DNA from: Baylisascaris procyonis
Taxonomy: Eukaryota > Nematoda > Chromadorea > Rhabditida > Ascarididae
NCBI GenBank assembly: GCA_037389465.1
Contig: JAZARR010000213.1
Coordinates: forward strand, 5,994,974 to 6,058,973
DNA length: 64,000 bases
Direction of reading: 5' to 3'
The notes beneath the pieces are model-generated. The model was not told the DNA's origin. It ran no database searches and worked only from the letters and a program-made list of their open reading frames with translations. Within the stretch, counting starts at the first letter, position 1, and every line of letters starts with the position of its first letter. A program made the position numbers and the translations under genes. This document shows, piece after piece, positions 51,563 through 61,851 of this stretch.

Positions 51563-53140
51563 TTAGCCTTTTATGACGAATCGCGGTACTTTAATTGTGC
51601 GGTCACTCCATTCGCCGCATATGCTATTAATCTGCTCGGTTATATTTTCGGTAATCTCTCGTCCCACTTCTGATTCTTTCTCCATAGGTCTTGTAGAATT
51701 ACTTTCAATGGAGTGAATAGTGGAGAAATATGACCGGTAGGATCTTATTGAGCAGCGATATAGGACAATAGTTGCCGTTTGGTCATCACTGGCTGCTTCG
51801 GTGGAGTTACTTTCCACTGAATATAGTCTGCTACAGTATCCCAACGCACTCCTAGTATTTTCGTGTTAGCTGTTCCGTGACGATCCTTTTCTGGAATTGT
51901 TTCATTGAAGGTCGCATCGTTGCTCAGAAATTCGCAAATGTTCATTCGTGCGTCTTCGAATAGTTTCTTCATGCGTTCGAACTTATCGAGAGCCTCCTCC
52001 GTCGTACGTGCACTGATCAGCACGTTATCCACATAAATGTTCTTCCAAATTTCTTCAGCTAACGCTACGTCATCGTACGAGTCCAGGTGCGTTTTGATTG
52101 TTGCTGCGAGGAGGAAGAGACTTGCGTTGAGTCCAAACGGGACTCTCGCAAAGCGAAAGATCTTTAGGTTGCTGTGAGATGGCGGTGAGTTGATATCAGA
52201 CAACCATAGAAAGCGAGTCGCATCTCGGTCTGGTTTATTGAGAGCCACTTGTAGAAACGCCTTCTCTAAATCTCCTGTGATAGCGATAGGCATTGAGCGG
52301 AATCGAAGCAGTATACCGCCTAAATTCGAAGGTAAAACTGATCCTCTCATAATTGCTTCGTTGATGCTTTTAGTACCTCTCGATTTGGAAGAGCAGTCGA
52401 AAACTACACGAATCTTTGTAGTCGTCTTATGGGGGTTAATTACTGCTTGATGTGGCAGATAGTGGACAACGTTGGAAGCGGGTTTTAGTTCCTCTCTAGG
52501 TAGTACTTCTTCGATGATTCCACAGTCCTTCTGCTGAGAGAAGATTGCGTCATATTTTTCGAGAAGCTCGCGATCGTTCTGTAGGCGCTTCTAAGTTGAA
52601 AGTAATCGACCAAATGCTAGGCCAAAATTCAGTGGAATATATGGAACAGAGTCTCTGAATGGGAGGCTCACTGAATAGCGACCATCGATTCTCTTCACCG
52701 TTCCCTTAAACATGTCCATTGCCTGTTAGTCTTCGTGCTCGGTTGATGAATCTCGAATACCAAGTAACTCCAAATTCCAGTAGTTGGACATCTGCTCGAT
52801 TTGGTCGGAAGGATGCTCGTTTGCAAATTCCATTTCTTCGTGAGCGTCTTCTGGCATTTGTTCATCAGTACATACCACCGCCTGGGCTATTTCATTCTTT
52901 TCGGCCTGTTTGGACGACAAAATATAGCCAACTTTAGTGGAAATTAATTCGTAGCCGTTTCCTAGGCGTTTGATTCCCGCAAGTGGAATAAAGTCACTGA
53001 AATAGTCATGACCGATCAGAATGTCTGGAGAGCGAATTTTTCGCGGCAGCTCTGATGGCTTCAGATCACCAAAGTTCGCTTCAATGTTATCACCGACAAC
53101 TTCTAGGTTGCTAGTGATTCGCTTAATTGTGCTTACTCTG
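51563..53140 (-). pseudogene. protease/reverse transcriptase region of the BEL/Pao element, broken
   Basis: The protease remainder leads into the RT, whose longest open part is 52350-51745. It holds the palm segment with ITGDLEKAFLQV and the catalytic YVDN (IYVDNVLISA). YVDD is the commoner form, but YVDN occurs in nematode Pao-type elements as I recall them. Stops or shifts lie near 52725, 52590 and 51565, so no continuous polyprotein can be read. Confidence 0.8.
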
Positions 53141-54796
53141 ACAGCTTTGCAGGTACCGTTCTGAAGTTGAAAGGAAATAAAAGTTCGATTTGACTGAATA
53201 ATTGCGGCGCACTATCACCAAAAGTGCTTATGCTCAGCTTTTGTGGTGTTGTGGTCAGCCGCAGCCGATTCGCTAAGCGCGCTGCTATGTACCACTTTTG
53301 ACTGCCCGAGTCAAAAAACATTAGAGCATTTGTTCGACAGTTTGCTTTATAAGGGTTGGAGACCACTACCTCTTTACAGAACAGCAGTGCTTTATTTCCA
53401 GCTGCCATATTTGCACCAATCACTTCTTCAGGTGAAGTGGGCTGGTCTTTACCACTCTTCCCTTTTTCCTGCGATTTGCATCTCTGTATGCACAGGAGTG
53501 AATTTTGATTAGAGTTTCGGCAGTAGTAGCAGTGATGCGTTGCTCTGCAATTTTGTAGTGCATGTCCCCTTTTCAAACATCTTGTGCACAACTGAAGTTT
53601 ATTCGCTCGCTGAATTCTTTTTTCTGTTGTGTTGTACGAAGGGCAGTTACGATTCCAATGTGATTCACCGCAGAACGCACATGGCTTTGACGGCTTTTCC
53701 TCTTGTTTTTGCTCAGCGAAAAACGAAGATGTTTTGATTTGCGGCTCTTTCGGCATGCTGCGTATTATTTGATGCGCTTGCTGATAGGACTGTATGTATA
53801 ACAGCTCGGCTGTCATTAATTCTTGAAGTTTCGCTCGTAATTTTCCTACATTCCATTCTGGGTCTAGAGCCTTACATTCGCTGATTCGTCTTTTTATTCG
53901 CTGCGAAAGTTTCTGCTCAATTGTAAATGCCAGCAAAGGTGAGTCAAGATTTTCGCCTGCTTGCTCAAGCTGCCTTAGTATTCTTTCGACTGCCTGTACA
54001 GTTGGCACGAGTTGTGACCCATTGTCGCTGGGCAGATTTTGCAACTCGGTGTGTAAGCTGGCTGTTATTACGGCCGCATTTCCGTAATTTCATTTTAGCG
54101 CAGTTACCACCAAATCAAAGCTGCTTTCCGTTATAGTGTAGCCCTGGGCAACGGTTGCTGCTGGGCCTTCAAGTAGCGAAAGCAGGTAATTTAAGCGCTG
54201 CACTTTTGGCAAGTGGCCGACAGCAGAATTAAATGTTTCCCAGAATCCAGTACACTCTTTAGGATTTCCAGAAAATTTTCTGAGTTGGATCTGAGGCAAA
54301 GCAACGTGGCTGCTTATTTGTGGTTCAGAAGGCGAAGCAGCAGAAATTGCTTGTAAGTTCGAGGACACTCTTGCGTCAATAGCGCGGTGCGTGACGAAGC
54401 CGAAGACTGTAAAGTTTTCAGAACGTCAGTGATGTTAGAGATTCTAGCGTTTAGTTGATCAGCAATGGTTTTGGCTTGCTCGCACAGATAGAGAAAGCTA
54501 TTTGGCGAGGTGACGTAATCTTCGTACGCCTTAGTCTCTGCTTCTGTCGCTCGCGGATCACTTAGAGTTTCCAAAAATTCAACCCACTTTTCGTGCTTGC
54601 TTTCAATTTGCGAAATGAGGCGCGTTACAGTTTTCAAGCAATGTCGCAGGCAATCTCTACGTTTTATAAAAGCGGTAATCTGAAAAGGACTTTCCTGGAA
54701 TATATCGATGTCCTCCTCAGTTGGTGGGATCCGTCCGACGATCGATTTTAGCTCTTGGATCATGGGCTCGAGCCAGGCTTTCATTCGACGGGCCAT
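53133..54796 (-). pseudogene. gag region of the BEL/Pao element, broken
   Basis: The start ORF (54796-54314) is helical. Its frame shifts near 54314-54368 into a DUF1759-like segment with LPQIQLRKFSGNPKE. A TGA near 54090 interrupts this before the frame resumes (54044 onward). Three cysteine knuckles follow (CAFCGESHWNRNC, CTRCLKRGHALQNC and a weaker CYYC...C), then the beginning of the protease with FFDSGSQ, the aspartic active-site motif. Gag would form the particle core and bind the RNA. One frameshift and one nonsense codon are seen. Confidence 0.8.
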
Positions 54797-54907
54797 TGTG
54801 CAGCAAATATATTCAGCAGAACCGCAAGTTGCGAATCAGTCGCAGAAAGCAGTGCGCAGAAATCGAAGATTTGCAGGATCCGGAGGAAATAAATCCGTCG
54901 ATCCTGC

Positions 54908-54918
54908 CTGGGTCGCCA
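54908..54918 (-). promoter_or_regulatory. primer-binding site (tRNA-Arg type?)
   Basis: Five bases inside the 5' LTR the - strand reads TGGCGACCCAG, complementary to a tRNA ending CTGGGTCGCCA, as some metazoan tRNA-Arg species do. The location is right for a primer-binding site. The tRNA identity is from memory of tRNA ends and is less sure. Confidence 0.55.
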
Positions 54919-54923
54919 AATTT

Positions 54924-55181
54924 TGTCGCAAATGCGGCAAAAATAAAATGCGGCGGCAGCGAGGGCTAAGCGGGGGATAGCTTCGCACTAAGGAAGACAA
55001 AGACAAAGGCATGAGATGACGAGTTAAATACAGTTGTCTGGAATGACAACAAAGGGAGGAAACATACGATCTTCTCACAGCAATGTGGCGATTCTATGTT
55101 TCCATTCCCATCAAATCTGCAGCGAAATCTTCTCAGTTATTTCGCTGGAATTTTATTATGACTTTCGCACTTTACGCGACA
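54924..55181 (-). repeat. 5' LTR of the BEL/Pao element
   Basis: 258 bp, bounded by TGTCGC and GCGACA, and nearly identical to 47560-47817. On the element's strand it is the promoter LTR. TATAC follows directly at 55182. Confidence 0.93.
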
Positions 55182-55186
55182 TATAC

Positions 55187-56069
55187 CGTGCCGATCCCTC
55201 TGGAAGATTGCGTCTTTTTCATTCGCTGTGACTCAACCGGAGTCAAATACAATCCGACTGGACATGAAACGTCTCTATATATTTACAACTCTTCCTGACC
55301 TGAAGGAAGAACGTGTGGTATATGAAATCATCCAGTGGCATATCCATCAATGCCACAACTTTAGCTTTAGCGGTTCCTCAATTGAAACGCCAACACAGAT
55401 ATATACAGACACTAACGTGCACAAACATAACACCGTCATGACGCGCATTGCAAACACGAACTTGCAAGAACACAAAAACATTCCTTTTAAGAGATTCGCA
55501 TGAGAGTTCGAATCGCTTGAAATACAGGATGCGTCACATAATTTCTCACTAGCGTAAGAAATCAGCTAGCCTATTGCGATGATTTGCATGAATATATATT
55601 GCGCTGTCTTTGTCACAGATCTCTAAACAGCTTTTTCGTGCCATGGACCTTTGTATAATGAGATCTTAAACAAAAAAATTTCCTTTCAAGCGAAGGAAAA
55701 TTATTTAGGAGATCTTATACGACCCATAAATATTAACAATGATGACGAGTGAAATTAAGCTGGGACTGGCGTTAATGGACCCAAATGATGCAGACCATCT
55801 TTATCAAAAAAATCATCATGCAAACTCCGTAACCAACAAGCCGAAACTAGTGCCAAACAGATATAGGTAAGTGTACACGTCGCCATGATGCACTCATTAA
55901 AGTTATCCCCGCATCTTCAGGCTACACAACATTGTTGCACTAATTTCTTTTCAATCGAATGATCGGGGAAAGAGGGGGGAGCATGGGGGAGCAGGTAGGA
56001 AACTCCAGACTCTAAAAATCTGGGAAGATGAGGGAAGGAGAATATCGAAGCGGAAAGTATAAAACCCAC
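55187..56069. other. SMC3 intron sequence, no gene seen
   Basis: Between the retroelement and the SMC3 exon at 56070 no exon is recognised. The frame at 55228-55503 shows no motif. Confidence 0.4.
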
Positions 56070-56138
56070 CTTCACCGAAACGCCGACAAACGCCTCGACT
56101 GGATATGCATTGGGTCGATCGCCACGCTCTGAATCACT
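56070..56138 (-). CDS. smc-3: SMC3 exon, intact (start of C-terminal head)
   Basis: 23 codons between TTTTCAG and AAG|GTGGGT, phase 0 at both ends: an acidic linker, then AYPVEAFVGVSVK, which lines up with the FTGVGIRVSF strand of SMC3. The next exon in coding order lies 9.1 kb away at 46920, across the retroelement. Confidence 0.8.
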
Positions 56139-56412
56139 CTGAAAATAAGACATTGCAAATCCACTCCAATCCGTAGAAAAAACCTCCGAATGAGATCAAT
56201 CTGATTACGGCATACTATGTGCATCTAGGCTTCAACGTCCTCTACAATAGAGGAATGAACCACCCAAGTTTCATGCAGAAGAAAGCTGCCTCTGTTCGAA
56301 TTTGCATGGTTGGGAACTCCGGATTGAGAAGACCCATAAAAAGTGGCACAAGTACAATGCAAGATTCAAGAGAGCCTTGTTAACAGATTATGCATATAAA
56401 GCGGTGACCTAC

Positions 56413-56559
56413 CCGACTCATTCGCATGACGATGCTGCCACATCCACCAGGCACCAGCTTTTGGAACACCGAGCGAAACTCTTTCGATACTTGTCTGAAT
56501 GTCAGCTCAATGGCGTCATATTTACGTTGATTCGACACCTTCAGCGTATCTTCAATGGC
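56413..56559 (-). CDS. smc-3: SMC3 exon, intact (coiled coil to ATPase junction)
   Basis: 49 codons from TTTTTAG to a CGG|GTAGGT donor, phase 0 at both ends. NQRKYDAIELTFRQVSKEF and FQKLVPGG match the segment where the SMC3 coiled coil re-enters the head domain. No lesion is seen here. It belongs to the damaged copy described at 45780-62616. Confidence 0.85.
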
Positions 56560-56822
56560 CTAAAAAGACAGCACCTTCGTTAGCCGATAACAAATTATAA
56601 GCAACTTTCCGTTTAATACTATCCAAAACCAGCAACATTACCTAAGAAAAACTCAAGAAAGAAAGCATCGAAAATAGCAAAGAAAAGCTATCACAATTGA
56701 AAGCCGCTTCCCATACATCTCAAAAAAGAAACTCATTGCGTCCAATCAACAAACAAACACCTTCGAGAAAAAATGATTCTTCCGTTCTTCGAAATATTTC
56801 AGAAATATAAGCCTACTGGTCA

Positions 56823-56914
56823 TCAAAATTAAATTATAAAAACACCATTTAGCACTAAAATACGAACACCGAAATGATGCAGATGCAAATACTATCATCG
56901 CAAAATACGTCAAA
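56823..56914 (+). repeat. 92-bp direct repeat, left flank of the foldback element
   Basis: This segment is repeated in the same orientation at 60922-61013, and the two look identical by eye. The left copy ends three bases before the terminal inverted repeat; the right copy lies about 52 bases beyond it. Confidence 0.85.
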
Positions 56915-57027
56915 GATACCGCGCGCGTCTTCAGCGAGCGACGCGGCACTGGTCACTCTGAAATAAATCGTCGCAATAAATGTGAAAATATACAGTAACG
57001 AAATGAGATTCGAACAACGGATTTCGA

Positions 57028-58018
57028 CACATTCGAAAGAGCATTAAAGGCGTCTATCAGAATCAAAAATAATCTCGGTCAAAAACAAGAACTTTTCTTT
57101 AATCGTCATTTATATGACGTGTAATTGAGAAAAATTGCATAGTCATCGATAAATGAGGGCCTATAACTGTATAAAGGAACAAGATTTGGGAAGAGTGACT
57201 AGGTACATTCGAAAGAGCATTAAAAGCTCTATCAGAATCAAAAATTTCTCGGACATGTTTTAGAACTTTTCTATTAGATCGATCATTTATATGACGTGCA
57301 ATTGAGAAAAATTGCATAGTCATCGATAAATGAGGGCCTATAACTGTATAAAGGAACAAGATTTGGGAAGAGTGACTAGGTACATTCGAAAGAGCATTAA
57401 AAGCTCTATCAGAATCAAAAATAATCTCGGACAAAAACAAGAACTTTTCTATTAGATCGATCATTTATATGACGTGCAATTGAGAAAAATTGCATAGTCA
57501 TCGATAAATGAGGGCCATAACTGTATAAAGGAACAAGATTTGGGAAGAGTGACTAGGTACATTCGAAAGAGCATTAAGCTCTATCAGAATCAAAAATAAC
57601 CTCGGACAAAAACAAGAACTTTTCTATTAGATCGATCATTTATATGACGTGCAATTGAGAAAAATTGCATAGTCATCGATAAATGAGGGCCTATAACTGT
57701 ATAAGGAACAAGATTTGGGAAGAGTGACTAGGTACATTCGAAAGAGCATTTATTCGCTCTATCAGAATCAAAAATAACCTCGGACAAAAACAGAACTTTT
57801 CTATTAGATCGATCATTTATATGACGTGCAATTGAGAAAAATTGCATGGTCATCGATAAATGAGGGCCTATAACTGTATAAAGGAACAAGATTTGGGAAG
57901 AGTGACTACGTACATTCGAAAGAGCATTAAAAGCTTTATCAGAATCAAAAATATTCTCGGACAAAAACAAGAACTTTTCTATTAGATCGAATTTTTATAT
58001 GACGTGCAATTGAGAAAA
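57028..58018 (-). repeat. 178-bp satellite array, left arm
   Basis: Units begin with ACATTCGAAAGAGCATTAA near 57030, 57205, 57382, 57560, 57735 and 57912. Units differ by single-base indels and substitutions, and the last is truncated where the unique arm begins. Confidence 0.9.
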
Positions 58019-58456
58019 AATAGACGTGCTGACATGTAGAGGCGATGGAAGAAAGAAATCGCTCGTTGAACTATGGAAATCCTATTACTGGTTCGAAGTG
58101 GCAGCCGCTGTCGTTTCTTGGCAGAATCGTCGGTCTCTGTCGTTGAGCGAATCCAACATCTGGAATGTTAAATATAATGATGATCACGACGAAAGCATAC
58201 TACATAAGTAATGGAAGTTTTGAGAGCTTGAATTAATAACATTAAAGAATAATTTTTTCTCTTTCTTAAATTTCGATGAGTTTGGTGCTATTTCAACTGA
58301 TAGCTTATCGTGGAAAAAATCAGAGATGTGCAGTCTATGTTTGACGATAATGTAGGAAATATAGCCTGCCGAGCCGGATGTAGTATTTCTTCGAAGTATC
58401 CTTGCAGATTCCATTCATCCCAGTGTACACGTAGATGTTCAAGTCGAAGCGAAGCA

Positions 58457-58457
<1 letters not shown>

Positions 58458-58491
<34 letters not shown>

Positions 58492-58834
58492 AATATATAT
58501 ATATATATATAATTGAATAACGCGAATCAAATTTTATTTCCCTCACCCCAGCCTGTTATGCGCAAGAAAAACAGTTAGACTACGAACTGCTGAGTGCACG
58601 CGTCCACAACTAATATATAAATAAATAAATAAATACATATATATATATATATTTATTTATTTATTTACATTTATTTATTTATTTATTTATTCATTTATTT
58701 ATTTATTTATATATTAGTTGTGGACGCGTGCACTCAGCAGTTCGTAGTCTAACTGTTTTTCTTGCGCATAACAGGCTGGGGTGAGGAAATAAAATTTGAT
58801 TCGCGTTATGTCAATTATATATATATATATATTT

Positions 58835-58879
<45 letters not shown>

Positions 58880-58880
58880 T
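58458..58880. repeat. (TA)n and (TTTA)n tracts at the palindrome centre
   Basis: TA runs at about 58460-58511 and 58816-58876 are mirror partners. TAAATAAATA and TTTATTTATT runs at about 58615-58715 form the turn of the hairpin. The flanking arms (GCGCAAGAAAAACAGTTAGA and its complement) still pair. Confidence 0.85.
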
Positions 58881-59284
58881 GCTTCGCTTCGACGGAATCT
58901 ACGTAGGATGAATGGAATCTGGCAGAATTTCGCGAAATAGCTACATCCAGCTACAGGCTATGATTTCCTACGTCAAACATAGACTGCACATCTCTGATTT
59001 TTCGATAAATATCAGTTGAAATAGCACCAAACTCACCGAAATTAAGAAAGAGAAAAATTATATCTTTAATGTTATTAATTCAAGCTATACAAAACTTCCA
59101 TTACTTATGTAGTATGCTTTCGTCGTGATCATCATTATATTTAACATTCAGATGTTGCTCTCGCCTCCGTCAGAGACCGAATTCTGCCATTTTGACAGCG
59201 GCTGGACTTCGCCAGTAATAGGATTCATAGTTCAACGAGCGATTTCTTTCTTCCATCGCTCTACATGTCAGCACGTCTATTTTT

Positions 59285-60768
59285 CTCAATTGCACGTCAT
59301 ATAAAAATTCGATCTAATAGAAAAGTTCTTGTTTTTGTCAGATTATTTTGATTCTGATAAACTTTTAATGCTCTTTCGGTACGTATCTTCTTCGGTACTA
59401 CAGTTATAGGCCCTCATTTATCGATGACCATGCAATTTTTCTCAATTGCACGTCATATAAATGATCGATCTAAAAAAGTTCTTGTTTTTGTCAGATTATT
59501 TTTGATTCTGATAGAGCAATGCTCTTTTATGCGTAGTCACTCTTCCCAAATCTTATTCCTTTATACAGTTATAGGCCCTCATTTATCGATGACCATGCAA
59601 TTTTTCTCAATTGCACGTCATATAAATGATCGATCTAATAGAAAAGTTCTTGTTTTTGTCCGAGATTATTTTTGATTCTGATAGAGCTTTTAATGCTCAG
59701 GTACCTAGTCACTCTTCCCAAATCTTGTTCCTTTATACAGTTATAGGCCCTCATTTATCGATGACCATGCAATTTTTCTCAATTGCACGTCATATAAATG
59801 ATCGATCTAATAGAAAGTTCTTGTTTTTGTCCGAGGTTATTTTTGATTCTGATAGAGCTTTAATGCTAATACCTAATCACTCTTCCCAAATCTTGTTCCT
59901 TTATACAGTTATAGGCCCTCATTTATCGATGACTATGCAATTTTTCTCAATTGCACGTCATATAAATGATCGATCTAATAGAAAAGTTCTTGTTTTTGTC
60001 CGAGGTTATTTTTGATTCTGATAGAGCTTTTAATGCTCTTTCGAATGTACTAGTCACTCTTCCCAAATCTTGTTCCTTTATACAGTTATAGGCCCTCATT
60101 TATCGATGACTATGCAATTTTCTCAATTGCACGTCATATAAATGATCGATCTAATAGAAAAGTTCTTGTTTTTGTCCGAGATTATTTTTGATTCTGATAG
60201 AGCTTTTAATGCTCTTTCGAATGTACCTAGTCACTCTTCCCAAATCTTGTTCCTTTATACAGTTATAGGCCCTCATTTATCGATGACTATGCAATTTTTC
60301 TCAATTGCACGTCATATAAATGATCGATCTAATAGAAAAGTTCTTGTTTTTGTCCGAGATTATTTTTGATTCTGATAGAGCTTTTAATGCTCTTTCGAAT
60401 GTACCTAGTCACTCTTCCCAAATCTTGTTCCTTTATACAGTTATAGGCCCTCATTTATCGATGACTATGCAATTTTTCTCAATTGCACGTCATATAAATG
60501 ATCGATCTAATAGAAAAGTTCTTGTTTTTGTCCGAGATTATTTTTGATTCTGATAGAGCTTTTAATGCTCTTTCGAATGTACCTAGTCACTCTTCCCAAA
60601 TCTTGTTCCTTTATACAGTTATAGGCCCTCATTTATCGATGACTATGCAATTTTTCTCAATTGCACGTCATATAAATGATCGATCTAATAGAAAAGTTCT
60701 TGTTTTTGTCCGAGATTATTTTTGATTCTGATAGAGCCTTTAATGCTGTTTCGAATGTGTCGAAATCC
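59285..60768 (+). repeat. 178-bp satellite array, right arm
   Basis: The same unit in opposite orientation, about 8 copies. The units starting near 60142, 60320 and 60498 are spaced exactly 178 bp and are almost identical, whereas those near 59300-59900 are divergent and shortened. Homogenisation is therefore strongest toward the outer end. Confidence 0.9.
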
Positions 60769-60921
60769 GTTGTTCGAATCTCATTTCCTTACTGTATATT
60801 TTCACATTTATTGCGACGATTTATTTCAGAGTGACCAGTGCCGCGTCGCTCGCTGAAGACGCGCGCGGTCTCTCTCCGTCTCTCTCTTGCGCCTGCGCTT
60901 GTGGCTAATGTTACCCTCACC

Positions 60922-61013
60922 TCAAAATTAAATTATAAAAACACCATTTAGCACTAAAATACGAACACCGAAATGATGCAGATGCAAATACTATCATCGC
61001 AAAATACGTCAAA
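60922..61013 (+). repeat. 92-bp direct repeat, right flank of the foldback element
   Basis: This is the partner of 56823-56914. Between the end of the inverted repeat (60869) and this copy lies a CT-rich stretch of about 52 bases that is absent on the left. Confidence 0.85.
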
Positions 61014-61504
61014 ATTCATAATTTTGTTCTAGTCTATCCTCTGTGTCGCGAAGATTCGCGAGTGAGTTAGTGGGCTGCTGCACACAGTAAATCAAACTGT
61101 GTATCAACGCAATAACTCAAAGAACGATCTAAGTTGATCTCTGGCTGTAGCGACTATAGCGTCTTCTAATGCTGCGTTGCGGTCGTGTGTAAGCGCGTGT
61201 CTTCTAATGCGTCGTGTATAAGCGTGTAAGTGTAGCGGCTTTGCTTTAATTGTCAGTACTTTCTTCTTTATTGTTTTTTCTGAATTTAAACTTGATTCTC
61301 ATGGTTACTTGTTGATTGCCCCAAAGTTCTGCGATCTCGTCAATAGTTTGTGACGTTCTTTGCTTTCTCCTTGTCATTTGTTTGTACCTTTTCGTTAGCT
61401 CATCACCAGAATCATCGCATTTGACTCAGATCATGTTTTATGATGGTTTTGCATTCGTCTTTCGAGTATATCGCGTTTTTACGTTGTTTCCGAAGTACGT
61501 TAAA
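61014..61504. other. SMC3 intron sequence, no gene seen
   Basis: No exon is recognised. A short phrase (GTCTTCTAATGC) is repeated three times near 61160-61210. Confidence 0.4.
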
Positions 61505-61700
61505 GGTTTCATTACCCAAGTTTGAGGTGTCGGGCGAATCGCCAAGCAGAAAGGTGTCTCCCGAACCGTGTGAACAAACTTGGGACGGACCAACCAGAAG
61601 GTTGGTGTAGCCAAGCGCAAAAAGAAGGAAAAGGGCGCAAGCGGACGAGCCCTCGTCAAAACAGGCCAGTTCCTTTGTTGAAACCAATTATAGTTCATTC
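61505..61700 (+). pseudogene. SL1-like leader joined to a ribosomal-protein-like patch (retrocopy?)
   Basis: Positions 61505-61526 match the 22-base nematode SL1 leader with one mismatch (C for A at leader position 6), including 16 consecutive matches. The next bases are GT. Downstream, about 61580-61645 reads NQKVGVAKRKKKEKGASGRA with ribosomal-style codons (AAG, GCC, CGC), faintly like the basic part of ribosomal protein S30. A TGA interrupts the frame upstream and the frame breaks again after it. CCCAAGTTTG (61515-61524) also pairs exactly with CAAACTTGGG (about 61575-61584), and ACCAACC-AGAA-GGTTGGT forms a hairpin just after. Two readings fit: a retro-inserted, SL1-capped mRNA, or a variant SL RNA-like gene; no Sm site was seen for the latter. 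Confidence 0.4.
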
Positions 61701-61849
61701 ACTGTTCGAGTTGTCGAGTAGCCACAAGCCCGAAGAATCAACCCCAGCGCGGGAGAAAAGAAACTGCGGTGAATAGAGTCAGCCGCACGAGTTAGACGGT
61801 GATACATTGATAACTGGGTGTCGGCACGAAAGCAGTCGCCCGACACCTC
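61524..61849. repeat. 14-bp inverted repeats bounding about 326 bp (MITE-like?)
   Basis: GAGGTGTCGGGCGA (61524-61537) and its exact complement (61836-61849) bracket the patch above. GTTT stands directly outside on both sides. This could be a small non-autonomous DNA transposon. A second GGTGTCGG near 61817 also pairs with the right arm, so a local hairpin is an alternative. Confidence 0.35.
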
Positions 61850-61851
61850 GT

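Larger units (their letters stand above)
47560..55181 (-). mobile_element. BEL/Pao LTR retroelement with env-like region, degenerate
   Basis: A 7622-bp element read on the - strand. Its 258-bp LTRs (54924-55181 and 47560-47817) start TGTCGC and end GCGACA, and differ at about 8 positions by eye. It is flanked by the 5-bp duplication TATAC (47555-47559 and 55182-55186). From 54.8 kb downward come gag (DUF1759-like and zinc knuckles), aspartic protease, reverse transcriptase, RNase H, integrase and an env-like region with a membrane anchor. The order protease-RT-RNaseH-integrase and the RT type are those of BEL/Pao. Frameshifts and stops in gag, protease/RT, the RT-RNaseH link and env make it inactive as it stands, although the integrase frame is long and open. 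It sits inside an SMC3 intron in the same orientation as that gene. Confidence 0.93.
56918..60869. mobile_element. giant foldback (palindromic) element with satellite arms
   Basis: About 3.95 kb. The ends are inverted copies beginning ACCGCGCGCGTCTTCAGCGA (left, 56918) and its complement (right, to 60869), with about 110 bp of nearly perfect terminal repeat. Inside each arm lies a 178-bp satellite array (left about 57028-58018, about 5.5 units; right about 59285-60768, about 8 units) in opposite orientation. Then comes a unique arm segment (58021-58610 against 58690-59282), and a central AT/TTTA loop. No transposase frame is present; the 75-codon frames are just the satellite read through. 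Long inverted repeats built from tandem repeats recall Drosophila Foldback and Galileo elements. It lies in an SMC3 intron. Confidence 0.85.

Noticed and set aside
57099..57970. Open frames of 121 and 80 codons in the left satellite array
   Set aside because: Same satellite in the opposite orientation; not genes.
59424..60725. Repeated 75-codon open frames in the right satellite array
   Set aside because: They are the 178-bp satellite read through; the unit length is not a multiple of three and the peptides change frame from copy to copy.
61505..61620. Ordinary SL RNA gene
   Set aside because: No Sm-binding site of the AATTTTTGG type and an unusual intron part; kept only as an alternative reading.
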